64,000 nt of DNA from Paenibacillus sp. Root444D2 (GCF_001426375.1 NZ_LMEO01000034.1:526287-590286), one strand, 5' to 3'; shown: positions 41,716 to 50,357, numbered from the stretch's first letter. The notes: a model not told the origin generated them from the letters alone. Numbers and translations are program-made.

Positions 41716-41722
41716 TTATAGA

Positions 41723-41758
41723 TTAGGCTGTGTCCGTTGCTGGATGCAGCCTATTTTA
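41723..41758 (+). terminator. Terminator after purU
   Basis: AGGCTGTGTCC and GGATGCAGCCT pair around GTTGCT, two mismatches, followed by ATTTTA. Confidence 0.78.
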
Positions 41759-41906
41759 CAAGAGACAACTTTGGGTGGCGATGTTTTAGCGGGTTATTGT
41801 GGCAAAGCTTTAAAGCAAATGGTACAATAATGCAAGCGATAAAAGTCACTTGTATGTACAAGTCATTGATTGACGAAAATACAGAAATATAGGAGGGAAT
41901 TTTCGA

Positions 41907-43928
41907 ATGACAGTAACAAACAAAACAATTGAGCAATTAGCAGTAGACACGATCCGTACGTTGGGTATCGACGCCGTTGAGAAAGCCAAATCAGGTCACC
42001 CAGGTATGGTCATGGGGGCTGCGCCAATGGCTTACGTGCTGTGGAAACAGCATATGAAGCACAATCCATCTAATCCTAAATGGGTCAATCGCGACCGTTT
42101 CGTTCTTTCAGCCGGCCACGGATCCATGCTGCTATACAGCCTGCTTCACTTGTGCGGATATGATCTGCCAATGGAAGAGATCAAAAACTTCCGCCAATGG
42201 GGAAGCAAAACGCCAGGGCATCCAGAATACGGTCATACAGCAGGTGTTGACGCAACGACGGGTCCACTTGGACAAGGTATTGGTATGGCAGTTGGTATGG
42301 CCATGGCGGAAGCTCATCTGAGAGAGACTTACAATAAAGAGAATTTCCCTGTAATCGATCACTATACATACGCAATCTGTGGTGATGGCGATATGATGGA
42401 AGGCGTTTCATCTGAAGCCGTTTCCTTGGCAGCTCACCTTAAATTGGGCAAATTAATCATGCTTTACGATTCCAACGATATCTCGCTGGATGGCGAGCTT
42501 AATATGGCATTTTCCGAGAACGTTGAGAAGCGTTTTGAAGCTTACGGCTGGCAAGTGCTGCGCGTAGAAGAGCAAAATGATCTTGCGGCGATTTCCAAAG
42601 CAATTGCTGAAGCGAAAGCTGATACAACGCGCCCAACTTTGATTGAAGTGAAAACGACAATCGGTTTCGGCAGCCCGAACAAAGGCGGCAAAGGCGGACA
42701 CGTTGGACCTCACGGTTCTCCACTTGGCGGCGAAGAAGTGAAGCTGACGAAGCAAGCTTACGGCTGGCCGGAGGAGCCGGACTTCTTAGTTCCGGATGAA
42801 GTAAGAGCGCACTACGCTGAAATTCAAAAAGAAGGCGCTGCAGCTGAACAAGCTTGGAGCAACCTGTTGAATGACTACATCAAGGCATATCCAGAACTCG
42901 GTAACCAGTTCAGCGCGGCTGTGAATAATGAATTCCCAGCAGGCTGGGACGCAGATCTTCCGGTTTACAGCACATCAGACAAGCCTATGGCGACTCGCGT
43001 TGCTTCCGGTAATGCAATCAACGCGATTGCACCTAATTTGCCGCAATTGATCGGCGGTTCCGCGGATCTGGCAAGCTCGAACAACACGATGATCAAAGGC
43101 GAATCCAATTATAGTGCCAGCAACTATGCAGGCCGCAATTTATGGTTTGGTGTTCGTGAATTCGGTATGGGTACAGCGATGAACGGTATGGCTCTGCATG
43201 GCGGAGTTAAAATATACGGAGCTACATTCTTCGTATTCTCCGATTATCTGCGTGCATCGATTCGTCTTGCTGCTCTTATGCAACTTCCGGTGATCTACGT
43301 TCTAACGCATGACAGTATCGCTGTTGGTGAAGATGGACCGACACATGAACCGGTTGAACAATTGCCAGCGCTTCGTGTCATTCCGGGTATCACCGTTATT
43401 CGCCCAGCCGATGGTAACGAAACATCAGAAGCATGGCGCTATGCGATTTCCCAAGCTAAGGGGCCAGTTGCACTTGTGTTGACTCGCCAAAACCTACCGA
43501 TCCTTGAAGGCACAGTCCAAGGCGCAAAGGAAAACCTAAGCAAAGGCGGATACGTTGTATCCGATGCTACAAATGGCAAGCCAGTTGCACAAATTCTGGC
43601 AACAGGCTCCGAAGTACAATTGGCTGTCGCGGCGCAAAAGCTTCTTGAAGCCGATGGCATTAACGTTCGTGTCGTAAGCTTGCCAAGCTTGGAACTGTTC
43701 GAGAAACAGTCCAAAGAATATAAAGACTCCGTCATTCTGCCGGAAGTGAAGAAGCGTCTAGCTGTTGAGATGGCTTACCCGCTTGGTTGGGAACGTTACG
43801 TTGGCGACCAAGGATCCATCCTCGGTATCTCTACATTTGGAGCATCCGCACCAGGGGATTTGGTTCTCAAAGAGTACGGATTCTACCCAGAGAACGTAGC
43901 AGCTAGAGTGAAAGCTCTATTGTCTTAG
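41907..43928 (+). CDS. tkt: Transketolase
   Basis: A 673-residue TPP enzyme of the usual length. DTIRTLGIDAVEKAKSGHPGM is the family opening; ICGDGDMMEGVSSEA is the TPP/magnesium motif; LTHDSIAVGEDGPTHEPVEQL is the pyrimidine-domain signature. It moves two-carbon units in the pentose phosphate pathway. ATAGGAGGG precedes the ATG. Codon use is strongly biased and G+C is higher than in the eps region, as for highly expressed genes. Confidence 0.97.
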   Translation: MTVTNKTIEQLAVDTIRTLGIDAVEKAKSGHPGMVMGAAPMAYVLWKQHMKHNPSNPKWVNRDRFVLSAGHGSMLLYSLLHLCGYDLPMEEIKNFRQWGSKTPGHPEYGHTAGVDATTGPLGQGIGMAVGMAMAEAHLRETYNKENFPVIDHYTYAICGDGDMMEGVSSEAVSLAAHLKLGKLIMLYDSNDISLDGELNMAFSENVEKRFEAYGWQVLRVEEQNDLAAISKAIAEAKADTTRPTLIEVKTTIGFGSPNKGGKGGHVGPHGSPLGGEEVKLTKQAYGWPEEPDFLVPDEVRAHYAEIQKEGAAAEQAWSNLLNDYIKAYPELGNQFSAAVNNEFPAGWDADLPVYSTSDKPMATRVASGNAINAIAPNLPQLIGGSADLASSNNTMIKGESNYSASNYAGRNLWFGVREFGMGTAMNGMALHGGVKIYGATFFVFSDYLRASIRLAALMQLPVIYVLTHDSIAVGEDGPTHEPVEQLPALRVIPGITVIRPADGNETSEAWRYAISQAKGPVALVLTRQNLPILEGTVQGAKENLSKGGYVVSDATNGKPVAQILATGSEVQLAVAAQKLLEADGINVRVVSLPSLELFEKQSKEYKDSVILPEVKKRLAVEMAYPLGWERYVGDQGSILGISTFGASAPGDLVLKEYGFYPENVAARVKALLS

Positions 43929-43934
43929 TTATAA

Positions 43935-43975
43935 GGTAGCCACAGCCCACCACCGCGTGGGCTTGGCTTTATTCT
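43935..43975 (+). terminator. Terminator after tkt
   Basis: AGCCACAGCCCAC pairs with GTGGGCTTGGCT around CACCGC, then TTATTCTT. Confidence 0.75.
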
Positions 43976-44004
43976 TAGTCATTTTAGAGGGGGAACCAAT
44001 TACC

Positions 44005-44322
44005 ATGTCTAGCTTTGAAAATGTAACTGTATTAACGAAAGCCAACGTTTATTTCGACGGTAAAGTAACTAGCCGCACCGTTCAATTCGCCGATGGCACT
44101 AAAAAAACACTCGGCATTTTGCTCCCGGGTGAGTACGAATTTGGAACAGATGTAAAAGAAATCATGGAAATCCAAGCGGGTGAGCTGAACGTATTGCTTC
44201 CAGGCAGCAGCGAATGGATTACCATCAGCGGCCAAGGTGAATTCACAGTTCCCGCCAATGCAAAATTCAAGCTCGAAGTGAAAACAGTTAGCGATTATAT
44301 TTGCTCTTATATTCATGAGTAA
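44005..44322 (+). CDS. ppnP: Pyrimidine/purine nucleoside phosphorylase (PpnP/YaiE family)
   Basis: ATG 44005 is chosen because GAGGGGGAACC precedes it; an upstream in-frame ATG at 43957 overlaps the tkt terminator. The 105-residue cupin reads FENVTVLTKANVYFDGKVTS and RTVQFADGTKKTLGILLPGE, then EIMEIQAGELNVLLPGS, matching the DUF1255/PpnP family throughout. It splits nucleosides to base and sugar 1-phosphate. Confidence 0.92.
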   Translation: MSSFENVTVLTKANVYFDGKVTSRTVQFADGTKKTLGILLPGEYEFGTDVKEIMEIQAGELNVLLPGSSEWITISGQGEFTVPANAKFKLEVKTVSDYICSYIHE

Positions 44323-44352
44323 TTAAATAGGGAAGAGATATCCCTTCAGATC

Positions 44353-44400
44353 CCATACTTCTATCGGACATATTGTCCGATAGAAGTATGGTATTTTTTT
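44353..44400 (+). terminator. Strong terminator after ppnP
   Basis: An 18-bp perfect stem, CCATACTTCTATCGGACA with its complement, around TAT; then GTATTTTTTT. The bases 44401-44609 that follow show only short GCGC-rich inverted repeats and no gene. Confidence 0.92.
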
Positions 44401-44609
44401 CCAGAATTGGTTTGGGGTTAGCAAAGCTTACCCCTTTGTATTCGTGTACTATTGAATAAGCGCGGTTTACGAGCTTATTCAGAACGAGCGCGCTGGATGG
44501 CCTGCTGAGAAGTAGATTTTCGGCTTCTCGGACTCTCTGTCAGCGAGTTTTGGCTCGCGGAACTCTCGCGGAAAGCGCGGAAAACGCGCTTATTTTCCTT
44601 GTGGGGGAT

Positions 44610-44984
44610 TTAATTGGATGACCAGGGATAGAGGGAGCGGGTATCCATCTGCAGCACTTCTTCGATGTCGCTCATGCGTATCCATAGTTGCTGGATGTAT
44701 TGAAGGTCATTAAGAAGCGTAATATGCCGCAGTTTAATCCTGGAGAGGCTGACGCCGATGCATTGGGGGTGTCCTGGATTAATGACGAGGTCATCCAGCA
44801 GGACGGTTATTCCAGCCTCTAAGTCAGGGATTTCTTCCATCTTAAGCTGCTGAAACGGAGCGCCTAATGGAACGTACATCGAAGTTTTGTTCCAATCTAG
44901 CTCGTTAGGCCGAAAACGAAGCGCCATGAGAAATGGCTGGATGCGCTCTTCATGGAAGTCATAAAAAACGGTAAGCTTAGCCAT
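44610..44984 (-). CDS. Hypothetical protein coupled to ImmA-like peptidase
   Basis: A 124-residue acidic protein, AKLTVFYDFHEERIQPFLMA and LDDLVINPGHPQCIGVSLSR, ending SLYPWSSN. No membrane segment or known motif. Its start overlaps the end of the ImmA-like gene by eight bases, so the pair is translationally coupled and it may act with the peptidase. Found in a prophage-like setting; family not recognised. Confidence 0.6.
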   Translation of the reverse strand: MAKLTVFYDFHEERIQPFLMALRFRPNELDWNKTSMYVPLGAPFQQLKMEEIPDLEAGITVLLDDLVINPGHPQCIGVSLSRIKLRHITLLNDLQYIQQLWIRMSDIEEVLQMDTRSLYPWSSN

Positions 44985-45606
44985 CAGAGGGTGCCCCTTT
45001 TTGCTTCAGATGCTCCAGCTTGTCCATGATGAGGCGAGTTGCATCGGACCAATTGGCTGGATTATATTTGCTAGCTTGGCTTTGGCTTTGTGTAAATAGC
45101 TGGTACTCATGATCCATAATGCCTTGTAGGACACGACGCTGAATTTGCTCTATGCGTGCGGCTGCAAGCCGATGAGTTACTTGAAATTCTTCGGAAAGAA
45201 GGGCGATCATTTCGTTCTTTTGCTCGGGCAGCGGGAGTTTCTTAAGCATAGAAATAGGTATTGCCGCGTAGAGCTGGAAGGCCGTTGCGTCCTGCTCTTG
45301 CCAATCGACATAGCGATCTGGCATGATCATTTGGTTGCCGGAATGGCGAAGCACATGACAAAGCTCGTGAAGAAAGTCTTCCCACTGCTCCTTGGCAGAT
45401 AAACGTCGGTCTACGTTAATACTGAATTGTCCATTATTTTCGACAGCCATGCTGTTCATATCCATCGCATAAACCCAAATATGCAGTTTAGCAGCCAAAT
45501 TGGTCATGCTAAGCTGAGATGGCTCTGTGATCTCATGTTGGAGATATAAAGTCTCGACCCATTGTTCCAGAGGGGTGGTTTGGTAGTGAGTGAACAGGGC
45601 AAACAC
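44977..45606 (-). CDS. ImmA/IrrE-family metallopeptidase
   Basis: The 209-residue protein carries the zinc-peptidase motif in QWEDFLHELCHVLRHSGNQM (H-E-x-x-H), with a further acid ligand expected in EQDATAFQLYAAIP. ImmA-type enzymes cleave partner XRE repressors such as ImmR to induce mobile elements. The XRE gene at 45744 lies just upstream on the same strand, so the pair forms an ImmR/ImmA-like switch. Confidence 0.87.
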   Translation of the reverse strand: MFALFTHYQTTPLEQWVETLYLQHEITEPSQLSMTNLAAKLHIWVYAMDMNSMAVENNGQFSINVDRRLSAKEQWEDFLHELCHVLRHSGNQMIMPDRYVDWQEQDATAFQLYAAIPISMLKKLPLPEQKNEMIALLSEEFQVTHRLAAARIEQIQRRVLQGIMDHEYQLFTQSQSQASKYNPANWSDATRLIMDKLEHLKQKGAPSDG

Positions 45607-45639
45607 CTCGTTATAGGAATATATGTTCGTTTATTTAAG

Positions 45640-45668
45640 GCAAAGAAAAGCCCGCTAGGGCTTGGCTA
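45640..45668 (-). terminator. Terminator after XRE repressor gene
   Basis: On the minus strand AAGCCC-TAGC-GGGCTT followed by TTCTTTG. Moderate strength, so some read-through to the peptidase gene is likely. Confidence 0.6.
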
Positions 45669-45743
45669 TATTGTAGAAGGATAAGTTTACAACTTAACTT
45701 GCTTCGTATCAACCATGATGAATTCGTTCATCAAAGGAAACTG

Positions 45744-46151
45744 TTACTGTTGACTGTCTGGTTTGCGGGTCATCTGCTGCTCTTTGATGAAGTTCCAGAA
45801 GCGGAGCATTTCGTCTCGGCGCTCTTTGGGCGCATTTTTGAAATCTTTGAAAAATAAGCTTACTTCAGGATCATCGACTTCCACGGAACTGCTCGGTCCA
45901 AGCGGTCCTTCTAGCGCATCTTCTTCCGTCGGAGCAAATCCGGCGAGCAGTAGAAGCTCGTCCTTATTAGCACCTCTAAACGCATCGGCTAAGGCGATAA
46001 CAGTTTCCCTGGATGGATTGAAGCGGTTATTTTCTATGGAGTTAATAAACGAATAACTGACACCGGATCTTTCTCCGAGTTCTCTAAGAGAGAAATTGTT
46101 CTGCTGACGCAAATGCCGGATTCGAATGCCGAATTGCACCATATCTTTCAT
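45744..46151 (-). CDS. XRE-family phage-type repressor (ImmR-like)
   Basis: A 135-residue protein with helix-turn-helix GIRIRHLRQQNNFSLRELGE, RSGVSYSFINSIENNRFNPS and ETVIALADAFRGANKDELLL. The C-terminal half is acidic and includes EVSLFFKDFKNAPKERRDEM, the form often seen where ImmA-type peptidases act. It faces the ArpU-like gene across a 165-base region holding three 17-bp operators, so it should repress that gene and itself. Confidence 0.88.
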   Translation of the reverse strand: MKDMVQFGIRIRHLRQQNNFSLRELGERSGVSYSFINSIENNRFNPSRETVIALADAFRGANKDELLLLAGFAPTEEDALEGPLGPSSSVEVDDPEVSLFFKDFKNAPKERRDEMLRFWNFIKEQQMTRKPDSQQ

Positions 46152-46217
46152 AGCTTCATCACCTGTTTCTATTGTAAAGGGTTGATGCTACAAAAAACAA
46201 GAGGGTTCGGATAGAAA

Positions 46218-46290
46218 GTTTTGATTTTCAAAACATTTTGTGTTGAATTTTAAAACAAGAAGACGTATGATTTGTTTAGAAATTCAAAAC
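46218..46290. promoter_or_regulatory. Three 17-bp operators between XRE and ArpU-like genes
   Basis: GTTTTGATTTTCAAAAC (46218-46234), GTGTTGAATTTTAAAAC (46240-46256) and GTTTAGAAATTCAAAAC (46274-46290), spaced about two or three helical turns. A fourth, better copy is at 47038. Confidence 0.82.
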
Positions 46291-46316
46291 GACAAATTTT
46301 AGGAGATGGTCGGAGA

Positions 46317-46742
46317 ATGGTGGAACGTATTTTACACATAGAGCAAGAACAAATTAATCGACGGGCAACGCGCAAGCGGGTGGAAGATGTGCTCGAAACG
46401 GTTCGAATGTACCGGTCGATCGGGTATGCGCGGAGAGAGAGAGGAACGATTTCGGACTCGAATCAGGTATTCAAGGTGAAGGAGCAGACAGCTGTGTACC
46501 AGGCAGACACGGAGGAACAATTGGTTGTTTTATGCGCTGAGGTAGAGCAAGCGTTGTTACTGCTTGATGAACTTGAACAGGAAATGATCAGCAAACGTTA
46601 TTTGCAAAGGGACAAGTTGTTCGATTTCTTGCTGTTCCATGAGCTGAATTTGAGTGAGCGTACTTATCGCAGGGTGAAGGCTAAGGCGATAGCTAAGCTT
46701 GCTTACATGCTGCGGCTAGAGGTGATACTTTCTAAAGAGTAA
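46317..46742 (+). CDS. ArpU-like phage transcription regulator
   Basis: ATG 46317 lies behind AGGAGA; an in-frame upstream ATG at 46272 would overlap an operator. The 141-residue product begins VERILHIEQEQINRRATRKR and ends EQEMISKRYLQRDKLFDFLL, FHELNLSERTYRRVKAKAIA and KLAYML, the sigma-like C-terminal HTH of ArpU/RinA-type late gene activators. It would switch on the lysis and tail genes downstream. Confidence 0.82.
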   Translation: MVERILHIEQEQINRRATRKRVEDVLETVRMYRSIGYARRERGTISDSNQVFKVKEQTAVYQADTEEQLVVLCAEVEQALLLLDELEQEMISKRYLQRDKLFDFLLFHELNLSERTYRRVKAKAIAKLAYMLRLEVILSKE

Positions 46743-47037
46743 TGCTGATATGGGGCTTGGGGCTATGGGGTGTAGGAAGAGAATGTATATAAGAGGCATA
46801 CAAACAACTAAGGGAGTGTGACCATAAGTTGGCCGCTTCTTGGCAGTTCGCTAGATTGACGCCGTGGTATGATCGTTGTGTAGAGTAGTGAGGGAGGTGA
46901 TTAGGTTGAACAGGACGCAACGGATAATGTCCGGATCGAGCAGATCTTGTAGGGCTGCTTACGGGACAAATGGAAGGAGTGAAACGAGTGGTAGTTAGGT
47001 CATTTTTAGGCAGTGACCGTTTTGAAAAGAAAAAAAT

Positions 47038-47054
47038 GTTTTGAATTTCAAAAC
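47038..47054. promoter_or_regulatory. Fourth 17-bp XRE operator
   Basis: GTTTTGAATTTCAAAAC, the best palindrome of this family, 320 bases before the tail-protein gene. It suggests the XRE repressor also controls the structural/lysis genes. Confidence 0.75.
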
Positions 47055-47083
47055 ATTTGCCGCCAACATTCAACTTTCAACAC

Positions 47084-47181
47084 TGAACACTGAACACCGA
47101 ACACCGAACACCGAACACCGAACACCGAACACCGAACACCGAACACCGAACACCGAACACCGAACACCGAACACCGAACAC
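47084..47181. repeat. 14 tandem copies of a 7-bp repeat
   Basis: The unit is CGAACAC; the first two copies are TGAACAC, the rest identical, 98 bases in total. No spacers, so not CRISPR. Located in the gap before the tail gene. Confidence 0.95.
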
Positions 47182-47373
47182 TAAAAATCTTGTGGTAAGT
47201 GAGAACGTTGGAGTGAAGTTATATAACGATGTTTTACATCGTTATGTAGGGCTCTGGCGGAGAGAGCGTCGCTGAGACGATGTAAAACATGCTTACAGAT
47301 GAGTCAAAGAGGCGGAAACGGCAGGCTGGTGTGCTGTAACGATGCTTCGACAGGAAGGAGGTAAAAGAAGTGA

Positions 47374-48186
47374 ATGATTAACATGGCAAATCAGCTAGCA
47401 CTTTATCTAAAGTCCGAAGGTGTGGGGAACCTTGGGAACGACTTGTTCGTGGACGGTGTTCCACAGACCCCGGATGAGGCTATTTGGCTCAGTCACGTTG
47501 GTGGCAGCGCGGAGTTCAAGTTAGACGCGCCGGGTAGCTGGCGCAAGCTGAGCTTGAACGTGAGAAGCACAACGCCGGTGGGGGCGCAAGATCGCATCTG
47601 GAGCGCTATTAACAAGCTGCTCAATCCGGATGACGGTGTCATCGAGGTGGACGGGCTAACCTACACAGTGCAAATTACTGCGTTGCCCGCTGTGCAGGAG
47701 AAGGATGGGGCAGGCAGGTGCCTCATGAAATCTTTCCTGATCCTTCGACAAGTAAAGCCTGTGCTAGAAACTTGGCTGAGAGCTATAACCGTATTTACGG
47801 AAGCGGCTTTAGGCTCACAGTGGCGCGTATACCGTGGATTCAACGGTACGTGTCGACCTAGCGTCTCATGGCAGTGTTTGAGCTTACAGAGTGCGTCGGA
47901 GTCAAGAGGTGCATGCCAGCTTACGAAACAATTCGTTGGGCAGATTGCTGCGAGGTCGGCCAATGAGTATCAGTTGGCCGCTCAAATATTACTGCTGGGA
48001 TTGGCTGAACAAGCTAAATTGCCAATGGGAGGCGCTGATAGCAGGTGGTTAACGGTGATTAATTCAAGTGCAACGATTCGCTCAGGGGACTTGTCCACAG
48101 GGATTCTGACCGTTACTTTAACGGGCGCCGCTGCAACTCCGCAAGGCATGTTACCTCTCATCGCTGGCGTTCAGACAGCAACATAA
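47374..48186 (+). CDS. Phage minor capsid/tail protein, apparently a fusion of two parts
   Basis: A strong GGAAGGAGG lies 12 bases before ATG 47374; ATG 47383 is possible. The 270-residue product begins NMANQLALYLKSEGVGNLGN, DLFVDGVPQTPDEAIWLSHV, the style of a minor capsid protein (PF12691-like), up to LILRQVKPVLE. From residue about 130, TWLRAITVFTEAALGSQWRV and YRGFNGTCRPSVSWQCL resemble a separate short tail-completion protein. The join suggests deletion fusion of two phage genes. Either a reduced tail or a remnant carried with the lysis genes. Confidence 0.65.
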   Translation: MINMANQLALYLKSEGVGNLGNDLFVDGVPQTPDEAIWLSHVGGSAEFKLDAPGSWRKLSLNVRSTTPVGAQDRIWSAINKLLNPDDGVIEVDGLTYTVQITALPAVQEKDGAGRCLMKSFLILRQVKPVLETWLRAITVFTEAALGSQWRVYRGFNGTCRPSVSWQCLSLQSASESRGACQLTKQFVGQIAARSANEYQLAAQILLLGLAEQAKLPMGGADSRWLTVINSSATIRSGDLSTGILTVTLTGAAATPQGMLPLIAGVQTAT

Positions 48187-48230
48187 ATTCATATTAAGGT
48201 ATCTTATTCCAAAGAGGAATTGAATAACGG

Positions 48231-48317
48231 ATGGAACTTGGATTCAAACGGATTGTTCGTAATTTACTGTGCTTTGATATGGATTTTGAGGCTGGCAAAA
48301 TTGAGTCGGGCAAATAG
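48231..48317 (+). CDS. 28-residue ORF in phage-like island
   Basis: ATG 48231 begins MELGFKRIVRNLLCFDMDFE and ends AGKIESGK. Weak ribosome site (AAAGAGGAA about 16 bases upstream). Possibly a fragment of a phage structural gene; may be chance. Confidence 0.25.
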   Translation: MELGFKRIVRNLLCFDMDFEAGKIESGK

Positions 48318-48388
48318 TATGATGGCTAAGCCAGTGAAGGCGAACTGTCAGTAGGGAAAATATCACATTCAGAAAGGAGCAAAAACGA

Positions 48389-48787
48389 ATGAACCAAATT
48401 GGTTTTAATCTGATTTCAGCCGCGCTCGGCGGTTTCGTAACCTATGCCTTTGGCGAGTGGAACGAACTTCTTAGCTTATTTCTCATGGCAATACTAGTCG
48501 ACTATGTAACGGGCATTGCCGCCTCGATGAAGGAACAGCGAGGACTTAATAGCCAAGTTGGCTACTGGGGTCTTGCCCGCAAAGGGCTGATGCTGCTTGT
48601 GATTATGCTGGCGCATCGCATGGATATTCTGATGGATACGGACCTGATGATGACGGGAGCAATTTATTTTTATTTGGCAAATGAGTTTATTTCCATTACT
48701 GAAAATTATGGACGATTAGGGCTTCCGCTGCCCAGCTTTATGAAGCAGATGATTCAAGTGCTGCGAGGCAAGGAGGAGGGGTTATGA
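48389..48787 (+). CDS. Phage holin (TcdE/UtxA, holin_4 type)
   Basis: A 132-residue protein with at least three membrane helices (GFNLISAALGGFVTYAFG, LSLFLMAILVDYVTGIAA, GLMLLVIMLAHRMDILM) and the DYxTGIxA motif of the TcdE/phi29-like holin_4 family. AGAAAGGAGC precedes the ATG, and the lysin gene overlaps its end by four bases. It forms membrane lesions that let the lysin reach the wall. Confidence 0.92.
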   Translation: MNQIGFNLISAALGGFVTYAFGEWNELLSLFLMAILVDYVTGIAASMKEQRGLNSQVGYWGLARKGLMLLVIMLAHRMDILMDTDLMMTGAIYFYLANEFISITENYGRLGLPLPSFMKQMIQVLRGKEEGL

Positions 48788-49407
48788 GCAAAGATGGCTT
48801 TATTGATCAATTAGCTTCAGCTGCACAAGAGGATATGCGGGAGTTTGGTATTTTAGAGAGTGTGACCATCGCGCAGGCTATTCTGGAAAGTGGCTGGGGT
48901 CGCTCAGCTCCCGGTAATAATTTGTTTGGGATCAAGGGGAGTGGGCAACAGCAAGTAACGCAGGAATTCATAAACGGCAAGTGGATACAAATTGTAGGTG
49001 GCTTTCGTGTGTACGACAGCTGGTACGATAGCATACTTGATCATTCGCTGCTGCTTGCAGGCAATCCCAGATACGTGAATGTGCTGCATGAAAGAGATTA
49101 CAGGTGTGCTAGTCAAGAGCTGCAGCGCGTAGGGTATGCAACGGATCCGCAGTATGCGGACAAGCTGATTCGGATTATTGAAGGGAGCGAGCTAACTCGT
49201 TTTGATCAGATAGAGGAGGAAAGGGGGGATATGATGAGTTCTGATGATGCGAATAAGATTATTAATTTCTTATCCGCTGCTTGGATGAGCACAGAGGATG
49301 CAGAAGCTAGAGTGGAATTTCACCGTTTGGCTGACGAGTTCCGAAAGCGTCTGGGCAGACGTAAGTTGCTAATACTCAACAGCGATCCAGAAATCACCAG
49401 CAAATAG
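48784..49407 (+). CDS. Glucosaminidase-type endolysin (FlgJ-like)
   Basis: The 207-residue protein begins KDGFIDQLASAAQEDMREFG, then TIAQAILESGWGRSAPGNNLFGIKGSG, the GH73 N-acetylglucosaminidase core with catalytic Glu in ILESGWG. GFRVYDSWYDSILDHSLLL continues the fold. A helical C-terminal piece (SSDDANKIINFLSAAWMSTE) may target the wall. ATG overlaps the holin stop (ATGA), so the two make a lysis cassette. Confidence 0.9.
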   Translation: MSKDGFIDQLASAAQEDMREFGILESVTIAQAILESGWGRSAPGNNLFGIKGSGQQQVTQEFINGKWIQIVGGFRVYDSWYDSILDHSLLLAGNPRYVNVLHERDYRCASQELQRVGYATDPQYADKLIRIIEGSELTRFDQIEEERGDMMSSDDANKIINFLSAAWMSTEDAEARVEFHRLADEFRKRLGRRKLLILNSDPEITSK

Positions 49408-49438
49408 GTGAATTGCTAGTAACACTTCATCTCGCACC

Positions 49439-49634
49439 TAAAATAAGAGTCCCAAGGGACTCTTATTTTGTCATTTTCTCTTCACTTGAGGTAAATAGAA
49501 GCCTCCAAAGACTCTTATTTGCATAGATAATCCAACTTGGTGCCACTTTTTTAACAAATAGAAGTCTCTAGAAGCTTCTATTTTCACTTAAACCCTAGAA
49601 TTGGCACAAATAGAAGCCTCTAAAGACTTCTATT
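49439..49634. repeat. Array of four related hairpins
   Basis: Copy 1 (49439-49469) is a 14-bp perfect stem AAAATAAGAGTCCC and serves as the lysin terminator. Copies 2-4 (49493-49520, 49556-49584, 49608-49634) share AAATAGAAG-yCTC and an RCTTCTATTT half. They look like diverged duplications of one hairpin, spaced 55-63 bases apart. Confidence 0.85.
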
Positions 49635-49688
49635 CTGGGGTTCCGTGGGAGCATCAACCAATTTCAGCCGCCACCCCTCAAAATTAGC

Positions 49689-50357
49689 CTAAACGAACAA
49701 TTTCCGCCCTCCAGGATCCAAAATGTAAGAGTGAATCCTTCGTTCCCCACTTGCTGGCTTTATTATCTCTTTCCTGTGCAGGCTGCGAAGCCACTTCCAT
49801 GCGTGCTCAACTCGGATGCCAAGATGTTCAGCCACTACTTGTGGTTTTAGTGGATCAGTGGTACTCGTTGCCAGCCGAGCGATTTCTTTTTCTCGATGTG
49901 TGAGTGATATAAGTTGAGTTTGATCGCCATACCATCGCGCCATGATGTTGAGGACGACTTGTTGGCAGCGTCGCGGATGCTGGGTGATATCATCAAGTGA
50001 GAACCGAAAAACCTTCCATTCGTCCAGAACCAACTGATTTTGCCGCATTAAGTTGTCCCCGAAACGAGAGCGGTCAATATCTCGAGCATGCGGACCGTAA
50101 CCGTCGATCTCGAAACAAATCCGATGCGGCGGACGGAGATATACAAAGTCGACAAATCTGGTGTTGTCCTGAAAATCTCTTACTTCATACTCGGGATGAA
50201 GATGGCGAAAATGCCCAATGACCGGCCACCAGATATTCTGTATAAACTGTTTTTCCGCATAGCCATGCCCCTCATTTAACCGGCGCAATCGCTCTCCTGA
50301 GCGTTTCTCCTCATGGAATCTTACAAAGTTTTCATGCTCTTTTACAAAGTCCATCAT
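49689..50357 (-). CDS. DUF559-like PD-(D/E)xK nuclease fold with C-terminal HTH
   Basis: ATG 50357, behind TTGGAGGTTGGA, is the true start; the frame is open upstream only through simple repeats. The 222-residue product has TRFVDFVYLRPPHRICFEID, the D...E-x-D core of the PD-(D/E)xK/DUF559 family, then GYGPHARDIDRSRFGDNLMR and VFRFSLDDITQHP. The C-terminal part (LTHREKEIARLATSTTDPLK, HLGIRVEHAWKWLRSLHRKE) is a winged HTH. Likely a DNA-acting protein of unknown target. Confidence 0.78.
   Translation of the reverse strand: MMDFVKEHENFVRFHEEKRSGERLRRLNEGHGYAEKQFIQNIWWPVIGHFRHLHPEYEVRDFQDNTRFVDFVYLRPPHRICFEIDGYGPHARDIDRSRFGDNLMRQNQLVLDEWKVFRFSLDDITQHPRRCQQVVLNIMARWYGDQTQLISLTHREKEIARLATSTTDPLKPQVVAEHLGIRVEHAWKWLRSLHRKEIIKPASGERRIHSYILDPGGRKLFV

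Larger units (their letters stand above)
46743..47373 (+). other. Gene-poor gap with decayed phage DNA, operator and repeats
   Basis: Only short open frames occur; one from TTG 46905 behind GGGAGGTGAT is coding-like for about 35 codons in two frames (LTGQMEGVKRVVVRSF in one), perhaps a remnant of a terminase or capsid gene. A hairpin ATAACGATG-TTTTA-CATCGTTAT lies at 47222-47244. The operator and 7-bp repeats are listed separately. Confidence 0.5.

Noticed and set aside
44401..44609. Small RNA or gene in the GC-rich gap
   Set aside because: Several short GCGC inverted repeats but no promoter-terminator pair or coding frame of note.
47084..47181. Possible CRISPR array
   Set aside because: Seven-base units run head to tail without spacers and no cas genes are near; it is a simple tandem repeat.
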